Position numbers and translations under genes: made by a program. This document shows, piece after piece, positions 1 through 6,533 of a stretch of DNA of 9,908 nucleotides. Numbering within the stretch: position 1 is the stretch's first letter; each line of letters opens with the position of its first letter. The notes under the pieces were generated by a model that saw nothing but the letters and a program-made list of their open reading frames with translations, made no database searches and was not told the origin of the DNA. Origin of the DNA: an uncultured Collinsella sp. (lineage in GTDB: Bacteria; Actinomycetota; Coriobacteriia; Coriobacteriales; Coriobacteriaceae); the NCBI GenBank assembly GCA_902461085.1, contig CABPWH010000066.1, positions 1-9,908 of the forward strand, read 5' to 3'.

Positions 1-62
1 GGATTTCCGGCGCGGCCCGCTTGGTATCGCGCATAGATTGGTAAGGTTGCGGAGCCAGCAGC

Positions 63-1040
63 TTACTTGGCGTCGTAGGCCTCGGCATCCCACCAGTCGA
101 GTTGGGCGATGTTGTCGCGGATGTGCTGGCAGCTCTTGTGGAAGCCTTCGAGCTCGTGCTCGGAAAGGTCGAGTGTGTAGACCTCCTCGACGCCCTCGGC
201 ACCGATCACGCACGGCAGGGATGTGAAGATGCCCTCCTCGCCATACTGGCCGGTCATGAGTGTGGATGCCGAAAGCACGGCGTGCTCGTTGTGCAGCACG
301 GCGGCGCAGACGCGCGCGGCGGAGTTGGCGACGGCGTACTCGGTGCACTGCTTGCCCTGGTAGGTTACGTAGCCGCCCTTTCGTGCAAGCTCCTCGACCT
401 CCATGTGGTCAAAGGCGTACTTGTCGGGGTTCTCGGCCTGAAGCTCGCTGAGGCTCTTGCCGGCGATAGTTGCGGACTTAAAGGCGGCCAGCTGGCTAAA
501 GCCGTGCTCGCCGATCATGTAGGCGTCGATGGACTTGGGGCTCACGCCGACCTTCTTGGAGATCTCGGTGCGCAGGCGGGCGGAGTCCAGGCCGCAGCCC
601 GAGCCGATGATCTTCTTGGGATCGTAGCCGGTCAGGTGCCACAGCTCGGTGCACACGACGTCGCAGGGGTTGGAGATGCTCACAAAGATGCCGTCGAAGC
701 CGGCGTCGACGATACGTTTGGCAAAGGTGCGGGCGGCGTCGGTGGTAAAGAACAGCTCACCGTCGCGGTTGCCGGCGGCTAGCGCGACCTTGCCGGCGGC
801 GTTGACGATGACGTCGCAGCAGGCCAGCTCTTCGTAGTGGTCGTAGCAGTTGACGATTTTGGTGTTGTACGGGACAAACGAAAGGGAGTCGCGCAGGTCC
901 TGGACCTCGGACGTCACCTTGGCCTCGTTGATATCGCACAGGTACAGCTCGTCGGCAATGCCCTGCATAAGCAGGCTGTTGGCGACATGTGCTCCTACGT
1001 GGCCCTGGCCGACCACACCGATCTTACGCGTCTGGTACAT
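63..1040 (-). CDS. L-lactate dehydrogenase-family NAD-dependent 2-hydroxyacid dehydrogenase (possibly L-2-hydroxyisocaproate-type)
   Basis: A 325-residue cytosolic enzyme of the LDH/MDH fold that reversibly reduces a 2-oxoacid with NADH. The Rossmann loop GQGHVG (11-16) is followed by Asp36, the usual NAD-preferring acidic residue. Other catalytic marks are SNP with Asn124, DSARLR with Asp152 and Arg155 (the carboxylate-binding Arg of the family), and GEHG with His179 as proton acceptor. The substrate loop reads G83-KVALAAGN-R92: Arg92 matches the mobile-loop Arg, but the specificity position (Gln in lactate, Arg in malate dehydrogenases) aligns with Ala86. From memory, the stretch EEL-ARKGG and the N-terminal half resemble lactobacillal L-2-hydroxyisocaproate dehydrogenase. 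The exact substrate is therefore uncertain. The ATG start is supported by AAAGGA eight bases upstream. It is divergent from metA; no terminator is visible in the 62 bases downstream. Confidence 0.85.
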   Translation of the reverse strand: MYQTRKIGVVGQGHVGAHVANSLLMQGIADELYLCDINEAKVTSEVQDLRDSLSFVPYNTKIVNCYDHYEELACCDVIVNAAGKVALAAGNRDGELFFTTDAARTFAKRIVDAGFDGIFVSISNPCDVVCTELWHLTGYDPKKIIGSGCGLDSARLRTEISKKVGVSPKSIDAYMIGEHGFSQLAAFKSATIAGKSLSELQAENPDKYAFDHMEVEELARKGGYVTYQGKQCTEYAVANSAARVCAAVLHNEHAVLSASTLMTGQYGEEGIFTSLPCVIGAEGVEEVYTLDLSEHELEGFHKSCQHIRDNIAQLDWWDAEAYDAK

Positions 1041-1252
1041 ATGAGTATCCTTTCGGCCGAGTTTTTTTGCGTCGAACCATTGTAGCGTCCTGCCGTCACT
1101 TCGCTAAGCTAAAGCGAAGTAGAATTTTGGGATATGCCTTAATCTCTACTTTTGGAGTGATTTGGGCCGCTGACGGCATCGCTGGGCGATGTGCTCGCGC
1201 GGATAGGGCTGCTCGTTGTACCATAGCTGCAACTGACTCGTAAGGAGCATCC
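1041..1252. promoter_or_regulatory. Divergent control region between the dehydrogenase gene and metA
   Basis: The 212-bp region carries an inverted repeat at 1098-1105/1113-1120 (ACTTCGCT, seven-base spacer, AGCGAAGT). On the minus strand a TACAAT -10 candidate (1084-1079) sits with its poor -35 position (around 1107-1102) inside this repeat. On the plus strand TAGAAT (1120-1125) is a -10 candidate just at the other edge of the repeat, also with a weak -35. A repressor or activator bound here could affect both genes; this is inference. If transcription starts near 1132, metA has a leader of about 120 nt with one small hairpin (1177-1182/1186-1191). I could not match the leader to a SAM riboswitch or T-box. 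The metA ribosome binding site AAGGAG is at 1242-1247. Confidence 0.4.
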
Positions 1253-2179
1253 ATGCCCATTCGCATTCCCGACGCCCTCCCTGCCGCCGCGCAGCTCGAG
1301 AGCGAGAACATCTTTGTCATGACCGAGTACCGCGCGCTGCATCAGGACATCCGTCCGCTGCGCGTGCTCATCCTCAACCTCATGCCCACCAAGATCGCCA
1401 CCGAGACGCAGATCATGCGCAAGCTCTCCAACACGCCGGTGCAGGTGGAGGTTGACCTGCTGCGTACCAAAACGCACGAGGCCACGCACGTGAGTGCCGG
1501 CCACCTGGAGACGTTCTACCGCACGTTCGACGACATCCGCGACATCCACTACGACGGCCTGATTATCACGGGCGCGCCGGTGGAGCAGATGCCGTTCGAG
1601 GAGGTCGACTACTGGCCCGAACTCTGCCAGATAATGGACTGGTCTACCACGCACGTACACTCTACGCTGCACATTTGCTGGGGCGCGCAGGCCGGCCTGT
1701 ACCATCATTACGGTATCCAGAAGTATGACCTGCCGGCAAAGGCGAGCGGCGTGTTCGAGCATTATCTGGTGAAGCCGCAAAGCCCGCTGGTCCGCGGCTT
1801 CGATGACCGTTTCTATGCCGTGCATTCGCGCAACACCGATGTGCGCCGCGAGGACGTGGAGGCCGAGCCGCAGCTTGAGGTCGTGGCCGTGTCCGACGAG
1901 GTGGGTCTGTACATTGTCAAGTCGACCGACAGCCGCCGCTTCTTTGTCTTTGGCCATCCCGAGTACGATACCGACACGCTGCGCCTGGAGTACGAGCGCG
2001 ATGTGAAGCGCGGGCTCAACCCTCAGGTGCCGGCGCATTACTTCCCGGGCGACGACCCCACCGCCGAGCCGCTCAACGTCTGGCGCAGCCAGGCTCAACT
2101 GCTCTACACCAACTGGCTCAACTACTACGTCTACCAGACCACGCCCTACGACCTAGCCCGCGCCGGCGAGGAACACTAG
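1253..2179 (+). CDS. metA: Homoserine O-acetyltransferase (MetA family, acetyl-CoA type)
   Basis: A 308-residue cytosolic enzyme that activates homoserine by O-acylation, the first committed step of methionine synthesis. Length and landmarks match the MetA family: the catalytic Cys142 in HICWGAQAG, the catalytic His235 and Glu237 in FGHPEYD, and the conserved N-terminal LNLMPTKIATETQ. At the position known to set acyl-donor choice the protein reads TGAPVEQ, giving Glu111. Glu there is the acetyl-CoA signature (Bacillus cereus type), whereas Gly111 gives succinyl-CoA use in E. coli. I therefore call acetyltransferase even though automatic pipelines often write succinyltransferase. The ATG is preceded by AAGGAG at five bases. 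All arginine codons I read are CGN, unlike the PTS and IS genes to the right. It ends 42 bp before the convergent cyclo-ligase gene; that gap has only a weak hairpin (2192-2197/2215-2220) without a T-tract. Confidence 0.95.
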   Translation: MPIRIPDALPAAAQLESENIFVMTEYRALHQDIRPLRVLILNLMPTKIATETQIMRKLSNTPVQVEVDLLRTKTHEATHVSAGHLETFYRTFDDIRDIHYDGLIITGAPVEQMPFEEVDYWPELCQIMDWSTTHVHSTLHICWGAQAGLYHHYGIQKYDLPAKASGVFEHYLVKPQSPLVRGFDDRFYAVHSRNTDVRREDVEAEPQLEVVAVSDEVGLYIVKSTDSRRFFVFGHPEYDTDTLRLEYERDVKRGLNPQVPAHYFPGDDPTAEPLNVWRSQAQLLYTNWLNYYVYQTTPYDLARAGEEH

Positions 2180-2221
2180 GCCGCGATGATGCTGCTGTAG
2201 CCGTGGCTGATGCGGCAGCAG

Positions 2222-2818
2222 TTAGGCGCTGATGATGTTGGGTAGCGGCTGATCGTGGGCTTCGGTGGGAACGTGTTCGACGCGCTGTTCGTCAAAGGCG
2301 ATGCCGACGATTTGGCATGCGGGCGAGAGCATGGGAAGGTAGCGGTCGTAGCAGCCGCCGCCGTAGCCCAGGCGCGCCCCGGTGCGGTCGAAAGCCACGA
2401 GCGGCACGACAACCATGTCGAGCTCGGCGGCGGGTACGATGGGGCAGCGATTGTTGTCGATATCCGTAGCTGCGAAGGCCCGCGTGGGATGAGTGATAAA
2501 CGGAGTCGCGGATACATCGCCGGCGGCGACCGTTCGCATGCACATGCGCTGGCCGCATGCGGCGGCGTCGCTTGCCGAGAGCATGCACGGATAGACTACG
2601 CGCCAGCCGCGCGCGGCGGCCGCAGCGGCAAACGCGGCAGGGTCTGCCTCGGAACCCATGGCGGCATAGACGGCAACGGTGCGTTGGCCCGCAGTGCCGT
2701 TGACCTCCATCAGCTCAACAAGCCGCGCGCATACAACAGCGGACTTCGCCGCCCGAACATCCAAGTCAATCGCATTGCGCCGGGCAATCACCGCCCGCCG
2801 CAATTCAGCCTTATCCAT
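2222..2818 (-). CDS. 5-formyltetrahydrofolate cyclo-ligase (MTHFS family)
   Basis: A 198-residue cytosolic enzyme that converts 5-formyl-THF with ATP to 5,10-methenyl-THF, returning stored folate to the one-carbon pool. The diagnostic C-terminal block is present: VAFDRTGARLGYGGGCYDRY, with the Gly-rich nucleotide/folate-binding loop and the following DRYLP. The N-terminal MDKAELRRAVIARRNAI is the usual basic helix that contacts ATP phosphates in the family. I chose ATG at 2818 because GAGG lies five bases upstream and the family motif starts at once. An upstream in-frame TTG at 2845 would add nine residues with no family match. The protein is of normal length and intact. It lies downstream of the M16C peptidase on the same strand but is separated from it by 363 bp and a terminator, so it is probably transcribed on its own. 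Its one-carbon role fits metabolically with nearby metA, but the two genes are convergent. Confidence 0.9.
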   Translation of the reverse strand: MDKAELRRAVIARRNAIDLDVRAAKSAVVCARLVELMEVNGTAGQRTVAVYAAMGSEADPAAFAAAAAARGWRVVYPCMLSASDAAACGQRMCMRTVAAGDVSATPFITHPTRAFAATDIDNNRCPIVPAAELDMVVVPLVAFDRTGARLGYGGGCYDRYLPMLSPACQIVGIAFDEQRVEHVPTEAHDQPLPNIISA

Positions 2819-2856
2819 CACAGCCTCATCTCCCAAACCTTCCAAAACGGGACAGG

Positions 2857-2885
2857 TTTATTTTGGCAGGTTTTATCTGGGTAAA
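2857..2885 (-). promoter_or_regulatory. Candidate promoter of the cyclo-ligase gene
   Basis: Read on the minus strand, TTTACC (2885-2880) and AATAAA (2862-2857) are separated by 17 bp, each matching the -35 and -10 consensus at four of six positions. This would place transcription start about 30 bases before the ATG at 2818. Both hexamers are imperfect, so the assignment is tentative. Confidence 0.3.
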
Positions 2886-2929
2886 CAGCAAAAACCACCA
2901 CACAAACCATCGCAAAGGGGGCAGTTCAT
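2873..2929 (-). CDS. Candidate 18-residue Cys-rich leader peptide
   Basis: The minus strand holds ATG to TAA for MNCPLCDGLCGGFCCLPR, with GAAGG five bases before the ATG. Five of 18 residues are Cys, including an adjacent pair near the end. It stops 54 bases before the cyclo-ligase ATG, in the position of a regulatory leader peptide. Its coding strand also contains the GTGGTGG arm and TTTTT run of the hairpin at 2891-2950, so ribosome stalling on Cys codons could in principle affect folding of that arm. Against it: very short ORFs with an SD-like sequence arise by chance, it overlaps the predicted cyclo-ligase promoter, and folate recycling has no obvious cysteine link. A functional call is not possible. 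Confidence 0.22.
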   Translation of the reverse strand: MNCPLCDGLCGGFCCLPR

Positions 2930-2950
2930 GGACACCTTCGTGGTGGTTTT
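2891..2950. repeat. Long-loop inverted repeat flanked by T-runs on both strands
   Basis: AAAACCACCAC (2891-2901) is perfectly complementary to GTGGTGGTTTT (2940-2950), with a 38-base loop. On the minus strand the second arm ends in TTTTT, and on the plus strand in TTTT, so it could act as a bidirectional, weak terminator or an attenuator. The loop carries the opposed start codons of the two small ORFs (shared CATG at 2927-2930). Confidence 0.45.
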
Positions 2951-3212
2951 GCTGGAGGGCGGGTATCTGCGGCGGTTTGTCTCGATCTGTAACAGTAACT
3001 CGGCAAAATTGGACCAAGTTGTTACAGATCGAGACAAAGGGCCGGTGCCGTTCGGGAACGTCTCGATTTGTAACATCTGGAGCCGATATTGCCGTCTAGA
3101 TGTTACAGATTTAGACAAACTGGTGGGACGGGCTGAGCTGCCCCGCCCAAGCAGCGGCAAAAGAAAAGGTAGATTTTTAGGCATGTCCCAAAAATCTACC
3201 TTGGTGCCTTAG
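2928..3212 (+). CDS. Candidate small protein of 94 residues overlapping the inverted-motif array
   Basis: I do not recognise this ORF. It begins at ATG 2928 behind a very strong AAAGGGGGC ribosome binding site (six bases of spacing to the last G run) and ends in TAG, overlapping the stop of the convergent peptidase gene. The inverted motifs are read in frame, giving FVSICN and VTDRDK, then VSICN and VTDLDK. The pattern therefore repeats every 81 nt, or 27 residues. One difference between the two halves is silent (ATC/ATT), while another changes Arg to Leu. There is no signal peptide or clear membrane segment. The last 18 codons run through the peptidase terminator hairpin, which argues that the frame may be open by accident across non-coding repeat DNA. 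I list it because of the start signal and the frame-preserving period, not because of any known family. Confidence 0.25.
   Translation: MDTFVVVLLEGGYLRRFVSICNSNSAKLDQVVTDRDKGPVPFGNVSICNIWSRYCRLDVTDLDKLVGRAELPRPSSGKRKGRFLGMSQKSTLVP
2976..3116. repeat. Array of four 16-bp motifs in alternating orientation with 40/41-bp step
   Basis: The motif GTCTCGATCTGTAACA occurs at 2979-2994 (+), 3020-3035 (-, identical), 3060-3075 (+, one change) and 3101-3116 (-, two changes: CG to AA). Unit starts are 41, 40 and 41 bp apart, with spacers of 25, 24 and 25 bp whose sequences differ. The first pair extends to a perfect 19-bp inverted repeat (2976-2994/3020-3038). The second pair is a 19-bp repeat with three mismatches (3060-3078/3098-3116). 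Spaced, alternately oriented palindromic units resemble REP/BIME intergenic elements. The near-constant step of about four helical turns would also suit a protein-binding array. It lies between two minus-strand genes. I see nothing that marks it as CRISPR. Confidence 0.75.
3157..3200 (-). terminator. Intrinsic terminator of the M16C peptidase gene
   Basis: Reading the minus strand after the peptidase stop, GGTAGATTTTT (3200-3190) pairs with AAAAATCTACC (3178-3168) in a perfect 11-bp stem. Two further G-C pairs lie inside the loop after one mismatch. The stem is followed by TTTTCTTTT (3167-3159). It begins eight bases past the stop codon, so it ends the peptidase transcript before the motif array. 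Confidence 0.75.
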
Positions 3213-6200
3213 CCCAGCAGGTCGATGACGGTAAAGCCGGCGTTGCTCTTGGCGATGACGTCGCGGCCGCCAAAGACGCAGGTCGGCGACGCGGCTGCGA
3301 TGCGCGTCACGTCGGCGCCGAGCGAGCGCAGCTCAGCGGGTGTGGCCGCGAGCATCTGGGCGCGGCGCTCCTCGCGTGCGTGCGGATCGAGCCCGGCAAG
3401 GTAGGTCGTATTGCGGCGCTTGGTGAGCGCATAGGGCTTCACCGGTGCGTCCATGCCGCTCACGCAGCTCACGATAAAGCCCTCAAAGGCGGCCTCGTCG
3501 GGCTCAAAGCTGCCGAGCCATTCGCCTGCGTGCGCCACGCGCTCAATCGAGGGGTCGACCGCCGGGTCGCGGTAGGTGTAGAACGCCGTCTGACGCTCGC
3601 CGGCAGCGCGGAATCCGCAGCCGTACGCACCGCCCTTCACGCGGATCTCATTCCACAGGTAGTCGTAGGAGAGCGCGTTGGCGGCAACCGCCCAGGCGCC
3701 CGTCACGTCGAGCCCCAAGCGACGCGGGTCGCACGCGCTTGCCGCAAAGCAGATGTCGCTGGGGATGACGAAAGCCTCGTGGCGGTCGCACGGCGCCGGC
3801 ACCACGAGCGCGTTGCGGCCGGCATCGGCGCCGTCTCCCGCGCCCAGCCCCAGGTCGCCCGCGGCGTCCCAGTACGCGTCAAAGTCCTCATCGCTGCCGG
3901 TAAAGCTCGCCATGCAGCCATCGGCCACAAAGATGCGGCCTGCCAGCTCGGCAAGCTTGGCACGCAGATCGTCCAGACGCTCGTCAAAGTGCTCGAGCAA
4001 ATCGCGCAGGAACAGATAGAAATCCACGCCCGAAAGTTGCTCGCGCACCACGGCCGAAGGCGAGCTGTAGCTCATCGCGCGACCGAGCGCCGCCGAGTGT
4101 CCGTTGTTGATAAAGCCCTGCTCGAGCCCAATGCGAATCTGCGTGAGCACGTCGCGCACGCGGCCGGCGTCGGCATCGAGCAATAGCGTGCCCGACCACA
4201 CCTCGCGCGGCAGGCTCGCCAGCGCGTCGATCTTTTCGGACAGGGCGCTGGCGCTCACCAGCAGGTAGGGGCGCACGCCGTCCACGTCGGGCTGGGTCAT
4301 GACCTCGGTCGTAAAGTTCAAAAAGCCCAGCTTGCCGGCAAGCAGGTTGTCGAGTTCCTCGGCCGAATGCTCGCGCGTGGGCAGCTGCTTGAGCAAGCGG
4401 CAGAGCAGCGTCACATAGGGCAGGTCCTCAAACGCGACGCAGCTCAGGTCGAAGTACTGCATGGCGTAGGCCAGACGGTTGGTGGGAATGTCGTGGCGCA
4501 GGCAGGGGATGGGTGCGGTCGTGTCCACAACGAGCGGCGGCTCGGGGCGCGCCTCGCCAATGTCGGATACACGCAGGCGCGGCAGCGTGGCCTTGTCCTC
4601 GGGCGTGTCCTCGGCCTCCTGCGCGGCACGCAGTACGGCCGTGCGCTCGACCGCGTCCGCCAGCTCGGCATCGGTCATGGCGTCGCGCTTGGCAGCAAGC
4701 TCGGCAGCTTCGGCACCCTCTGCGCCCTCGGCGGCATCAACCGGCACCAGCTCGACCAACGCCATGTGGTCGTTCTCCAGCACCAGCTCGCGCAGCAGGT
4801 CCTCAAAGTAGCTGCCGTCCAGCTCGCCACGCAGCTCCTCGTACACCGGGCCGTACTTGAGCGCCAGCGTCGCGGCGTCGTCATCGTAGAGCCAAGTGCT
4901 CAGCGCGTCGCACGCAATGGCCACGCCGTCGGCGATGCCATAGTCGCGCTGGCGCAGGTCGTACTCGTTGCTGCTGATGATGGCTTCCAGGCGCTCGCGC
5001 GGAACGCCATGTTCGCACAGGTCGCGGCAGGCGTCCTGGAACACGCGGCGCAGCTCGCGCGCCACGCCGGGCTGCGCGTTTTGCAGCATGATGAGTTCGT
5101 AGGGCTGCAGGCTTTCGGCCGCGGTGTAGCTCACCACGTTGCCGCCCAGGCCGGCGGCCAGAATGGCCTTCTTAACCGGTGCCTCGTTGGAACCCAGCAA
5201 CGCCTCGAACAGGATGTCCGCCGCGATCGTGCGCTTGCGGTCGAGCGCACTGCCCAGCACCAGGCCCAGGCCCACCAGGGCGTTCTCGGGCGTGGTGGCC
5301 ATCTCGACGCGCTTATACTCGCAGGTCACAGGCTCCTGCACGTCCAGCGGATTGGGCGCCAGCGTGGACGGGTCCTCGCCGGCGGCAACGGCAGCGTCCA
5401 TGCGGCGGCTCGCGGCGTTCGGCTGCGACAGATAGCGCTCGTCCAAAAAGGCCAGCGCGCGGTCCACGTCCAGGTCGCCGTAGAGCGTGATGTAGGAGTT
5501 GGAAGGATTGTAGTGGCGCGCGTGCGTGTCCAGGAACTGCTCGTAGGTGAGCGCGGGAATCGCGCGCGGGTCGCCACCGCTCTCGTGCGCATAGGCGGTG
5601 TCAGGATAGAGCGCGGCGTTGACGGCGTCGTCCAGCACACTCATGGGGTCGGACAGCGCGCCCTTCATCTCGTTGAACACCACGCCGTTATAGCGCAGCG
5701 TGCCCTCGCGCAGGCTTGCGGCGCTGCCGTCGCCCTCGCTCTCGGCGCCCTCCGGCAGGTCCAGCTCGTAGTGCCAGCCCTCCTGCTCAAAAATGGTCGG
5801 CTTGGTGTAGATGGCCGGGTTGAACACCGCGTCCAGGTACACGTCCATCAGGTTGTACAGATCCTGCTCGTTGGTGGTGGCAACGGGGTAAATAGTCTTG
5901 TCGGGGTAGGTCATGGCGTTGAGGAACGTCTGCATGGAGCTCTTGATCAGGTCGACAAACGGCTCCTTGACGGGAAACTTAGCCGATCCGCACAGCACCG
6001 AGTGCTCAAGAATATGGAACACGCCGGTGGAATCGGCCGGCGGCGTCTTAAAGCCAATGGCAAAGGCCTTGTTTTCGTCGTCGCACGCCAGGTACAGCAG
6101 GCGAGCGCCCGAGGCGGTGTGGCGCAGCACGTAGGCGTCCGAGTCGAGCTCGGGCACGGTCTCGCAACGCTCGACGGCAAAGCCGTGGCAGGTAGTGCCG

Positions 6201-6253
6201 GGTACCAGCAGCGCGGCAGCAGCAGCGCGCGGGTCGGTTGAGGTGGTGGGCAT
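3209..6253 (-). CDS. M16C (PreP/Cym1-like) zinc metallopeptidase
   Basis: A 1014-residue protein with the layout of a presequence-peptidase-like M16C enzyme: two homologous halves that clamp an oligopeptide and cut it with a zinc site in the first half. The inverted zinc motif is HILEH (His80, catalytic Glu83, His84). The third ligand is probably Glu195 in GVVFNEMKGA, a strongly conserved M16C block. EQEGWHYEL (156-164) is also typical. A charged, Ala/Glu-rich helical hinge lies at about 507-560. The C-terminal half keeps RVKGGAYG (871-878), the Arg/Tyr substrate-binding element. No signal peptide or membrane helix is visible, so it is likely cytosolic and degrades free peptides. The start at 6253 has GGAG seven bases upstream; the open frame runs 58 codons further up, but that stretch is promoter DNA and matches no family N-terminus. 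Length is normal and the frame is intact. It is monocistronic, closed by a terminator at 3157-3200. Confidence 0.92.
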   Translation of the reverse strand: MPTTSTDPRAAAAALLVPGTTCHGFAVERCETVPELDSDAYVLRHTASGARLLYLACDDENKAFAIGFKTPPADSTGVFHILEHSVLCGSAKFPVKEPFVDLIKSSMQTFLNAMTYPDKTIYPVATTNEQDLYNLMDVYLDAVFNPAIYTKPTIFEQEGWHYELDLPEGAESEGDGSAASLREGTLRYNGVVFNEMKGALSDPMSVLDDAVNAALYPDTAYAHESGGDPRAIPALTYEQFLDTHARHYNPSNSYITLYGDLDVDRALAFLDERYLSQPNAASRRMDAAVAAGEDPSTLAPNPLDVQEPVTCEYKRVEMATTPENALVGLGLVLGSALDRKRTIAADILFEALLGSNEAPVKKAILAAGLGGNVVSYTAAESLQPYELIMLQNAQPGVARELRRVFQDACRDLCEHGVPRERLEAIISSNEYDLRQRDYGIADGVAIACDALSTWLYDDDAATLALKYGPVYEELRGELDGSYFEDLLRELVLENDHMALVELVPVDAAEGAEGAEAAELAAKRDAMTDAELADAVERTAVLRAAQEAEDTPEDKATLPRLRVSDIGEARPEPPLVVDTTAPIPCLRHDIPTNRLAYAMQYFDLSCVAFEDLPYVTLLCRLLKQLPTREHSAEELDNLLAGKLGFLNFTTEVMTQPDVDGVRPYLLVSASALSEKIDALASLPREVWSGTLLLDADAGRVRDVLTQIRIGLEQGFINNGHSAALGRAMSYSSPSAVVREQLSGVDFYLFLRDLLEHFDERLDDLRAKLAELAGRIFVADGCMASFTGSDEDFDAYWDAAGDLGLGAGDGADAGRNALVVPAPCDRHEAFVIPSDICFAASACDPRRLGLDVTGAWAVAANALSYDYLWNEIRVKGGAYGCGFRAAGERQTAFYTYRDPAVDPSIERVAHAGEWLGSFEPDEAAFEGFIVSCVSGMDAPVKPYALTKRRNTTYLAGLDPHAREERRAQMLAATPAELRSLGADVTRIAAASPTCVFGGRDVIAKSNAGFTVIDLLG

Positions 6254-6533
6254 ATGCAGTCTCCTTTGACGCCCCAGCGGGGGCGAATCGAGTCGAATCC
6301 TCGAGAGTATACCCATATGGGGCCGCGGCTCTGCGGCGAACTGGAGACGATGTGGGTGGACTAGCCTAGCTAGGTTGATAACGAATGCCGCGGGTAGCCG
6401 CTGCACCCCACTAAAGTGAAATAACACCCCGTTTACCGAATCATTTAGGAAATATATGGACTCCTAAAAAGTTCTAATACATTATAAGTTATCTATCTAT
6501 AAGCTGCTGATTCCTTGCAAAGGTATGGTTGAT
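6254..6533. promoter_or_regulatory. Divergent intergenic region between the peptidase and gntR genes
   Basis: For the peptidase (minus strand) there is a good -10, TATACT (6311-6306), with a poor -35, and a 6-bp hairpin (6270-6275/6280-6285) in the leader just before the SD. Toward gntR the DNA becomes AT-rich. An inverted repeat TTTAGGA, 11-base spacer, TCCTAAA (6444-6450/6462-6468) is a candidate operator. The direct repeat TATAAG appears at 6483-6488 and 6498-6503, and TTATCTATCT at 6489-6498. I cannot assign a convincing -35/-10 pair for gntR. No gene is seen here. Confidence 0.4.

Noticed and set aside
102..782. 226-codon plus-strand open frame opposite the dehydrogenase gene
   Set aside because: Shadow of a well supported minus-strand gene, rich in Gly/Val/Ala/Leu with no motif or ribosome binding site.
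1121..1252. SAM riboswitch or T-box in the metA leader
   Set aside because: I found no conserved core of SAM riboswitches and no T-box sequence; only a short 6-bp hairpin is present.
1139..2098. 319-codon minus-strand open frame opposite metA
   Set aside because: metA has all catalytic residues on the plus strand; the antisense product has no recognisable motif and is a GC-bias shadow.
2976..3116. CRISPR array
   Set aside because: Only four 16-bp units, alternating in orientation with imperfect copies and no cas genes; CRISPR repeats are direct.
4367..6241. 624-codon plus-strand open frame opposite the M16C peptidase
   Set aside because: It is antisense to a gene with clear catalytic motifs; its composition is the low-complexity Ala/Gly/Val/His/Gln mix that arises opposite GC-rich coding DNA.
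6254..6427. 58-residue N-terminal extension of the peptidase
   Set aside because: The SD-supported ATG at 6253 fits the M16C N-terminus; the extension lies over the -10 TATACT and a leader hairpin.
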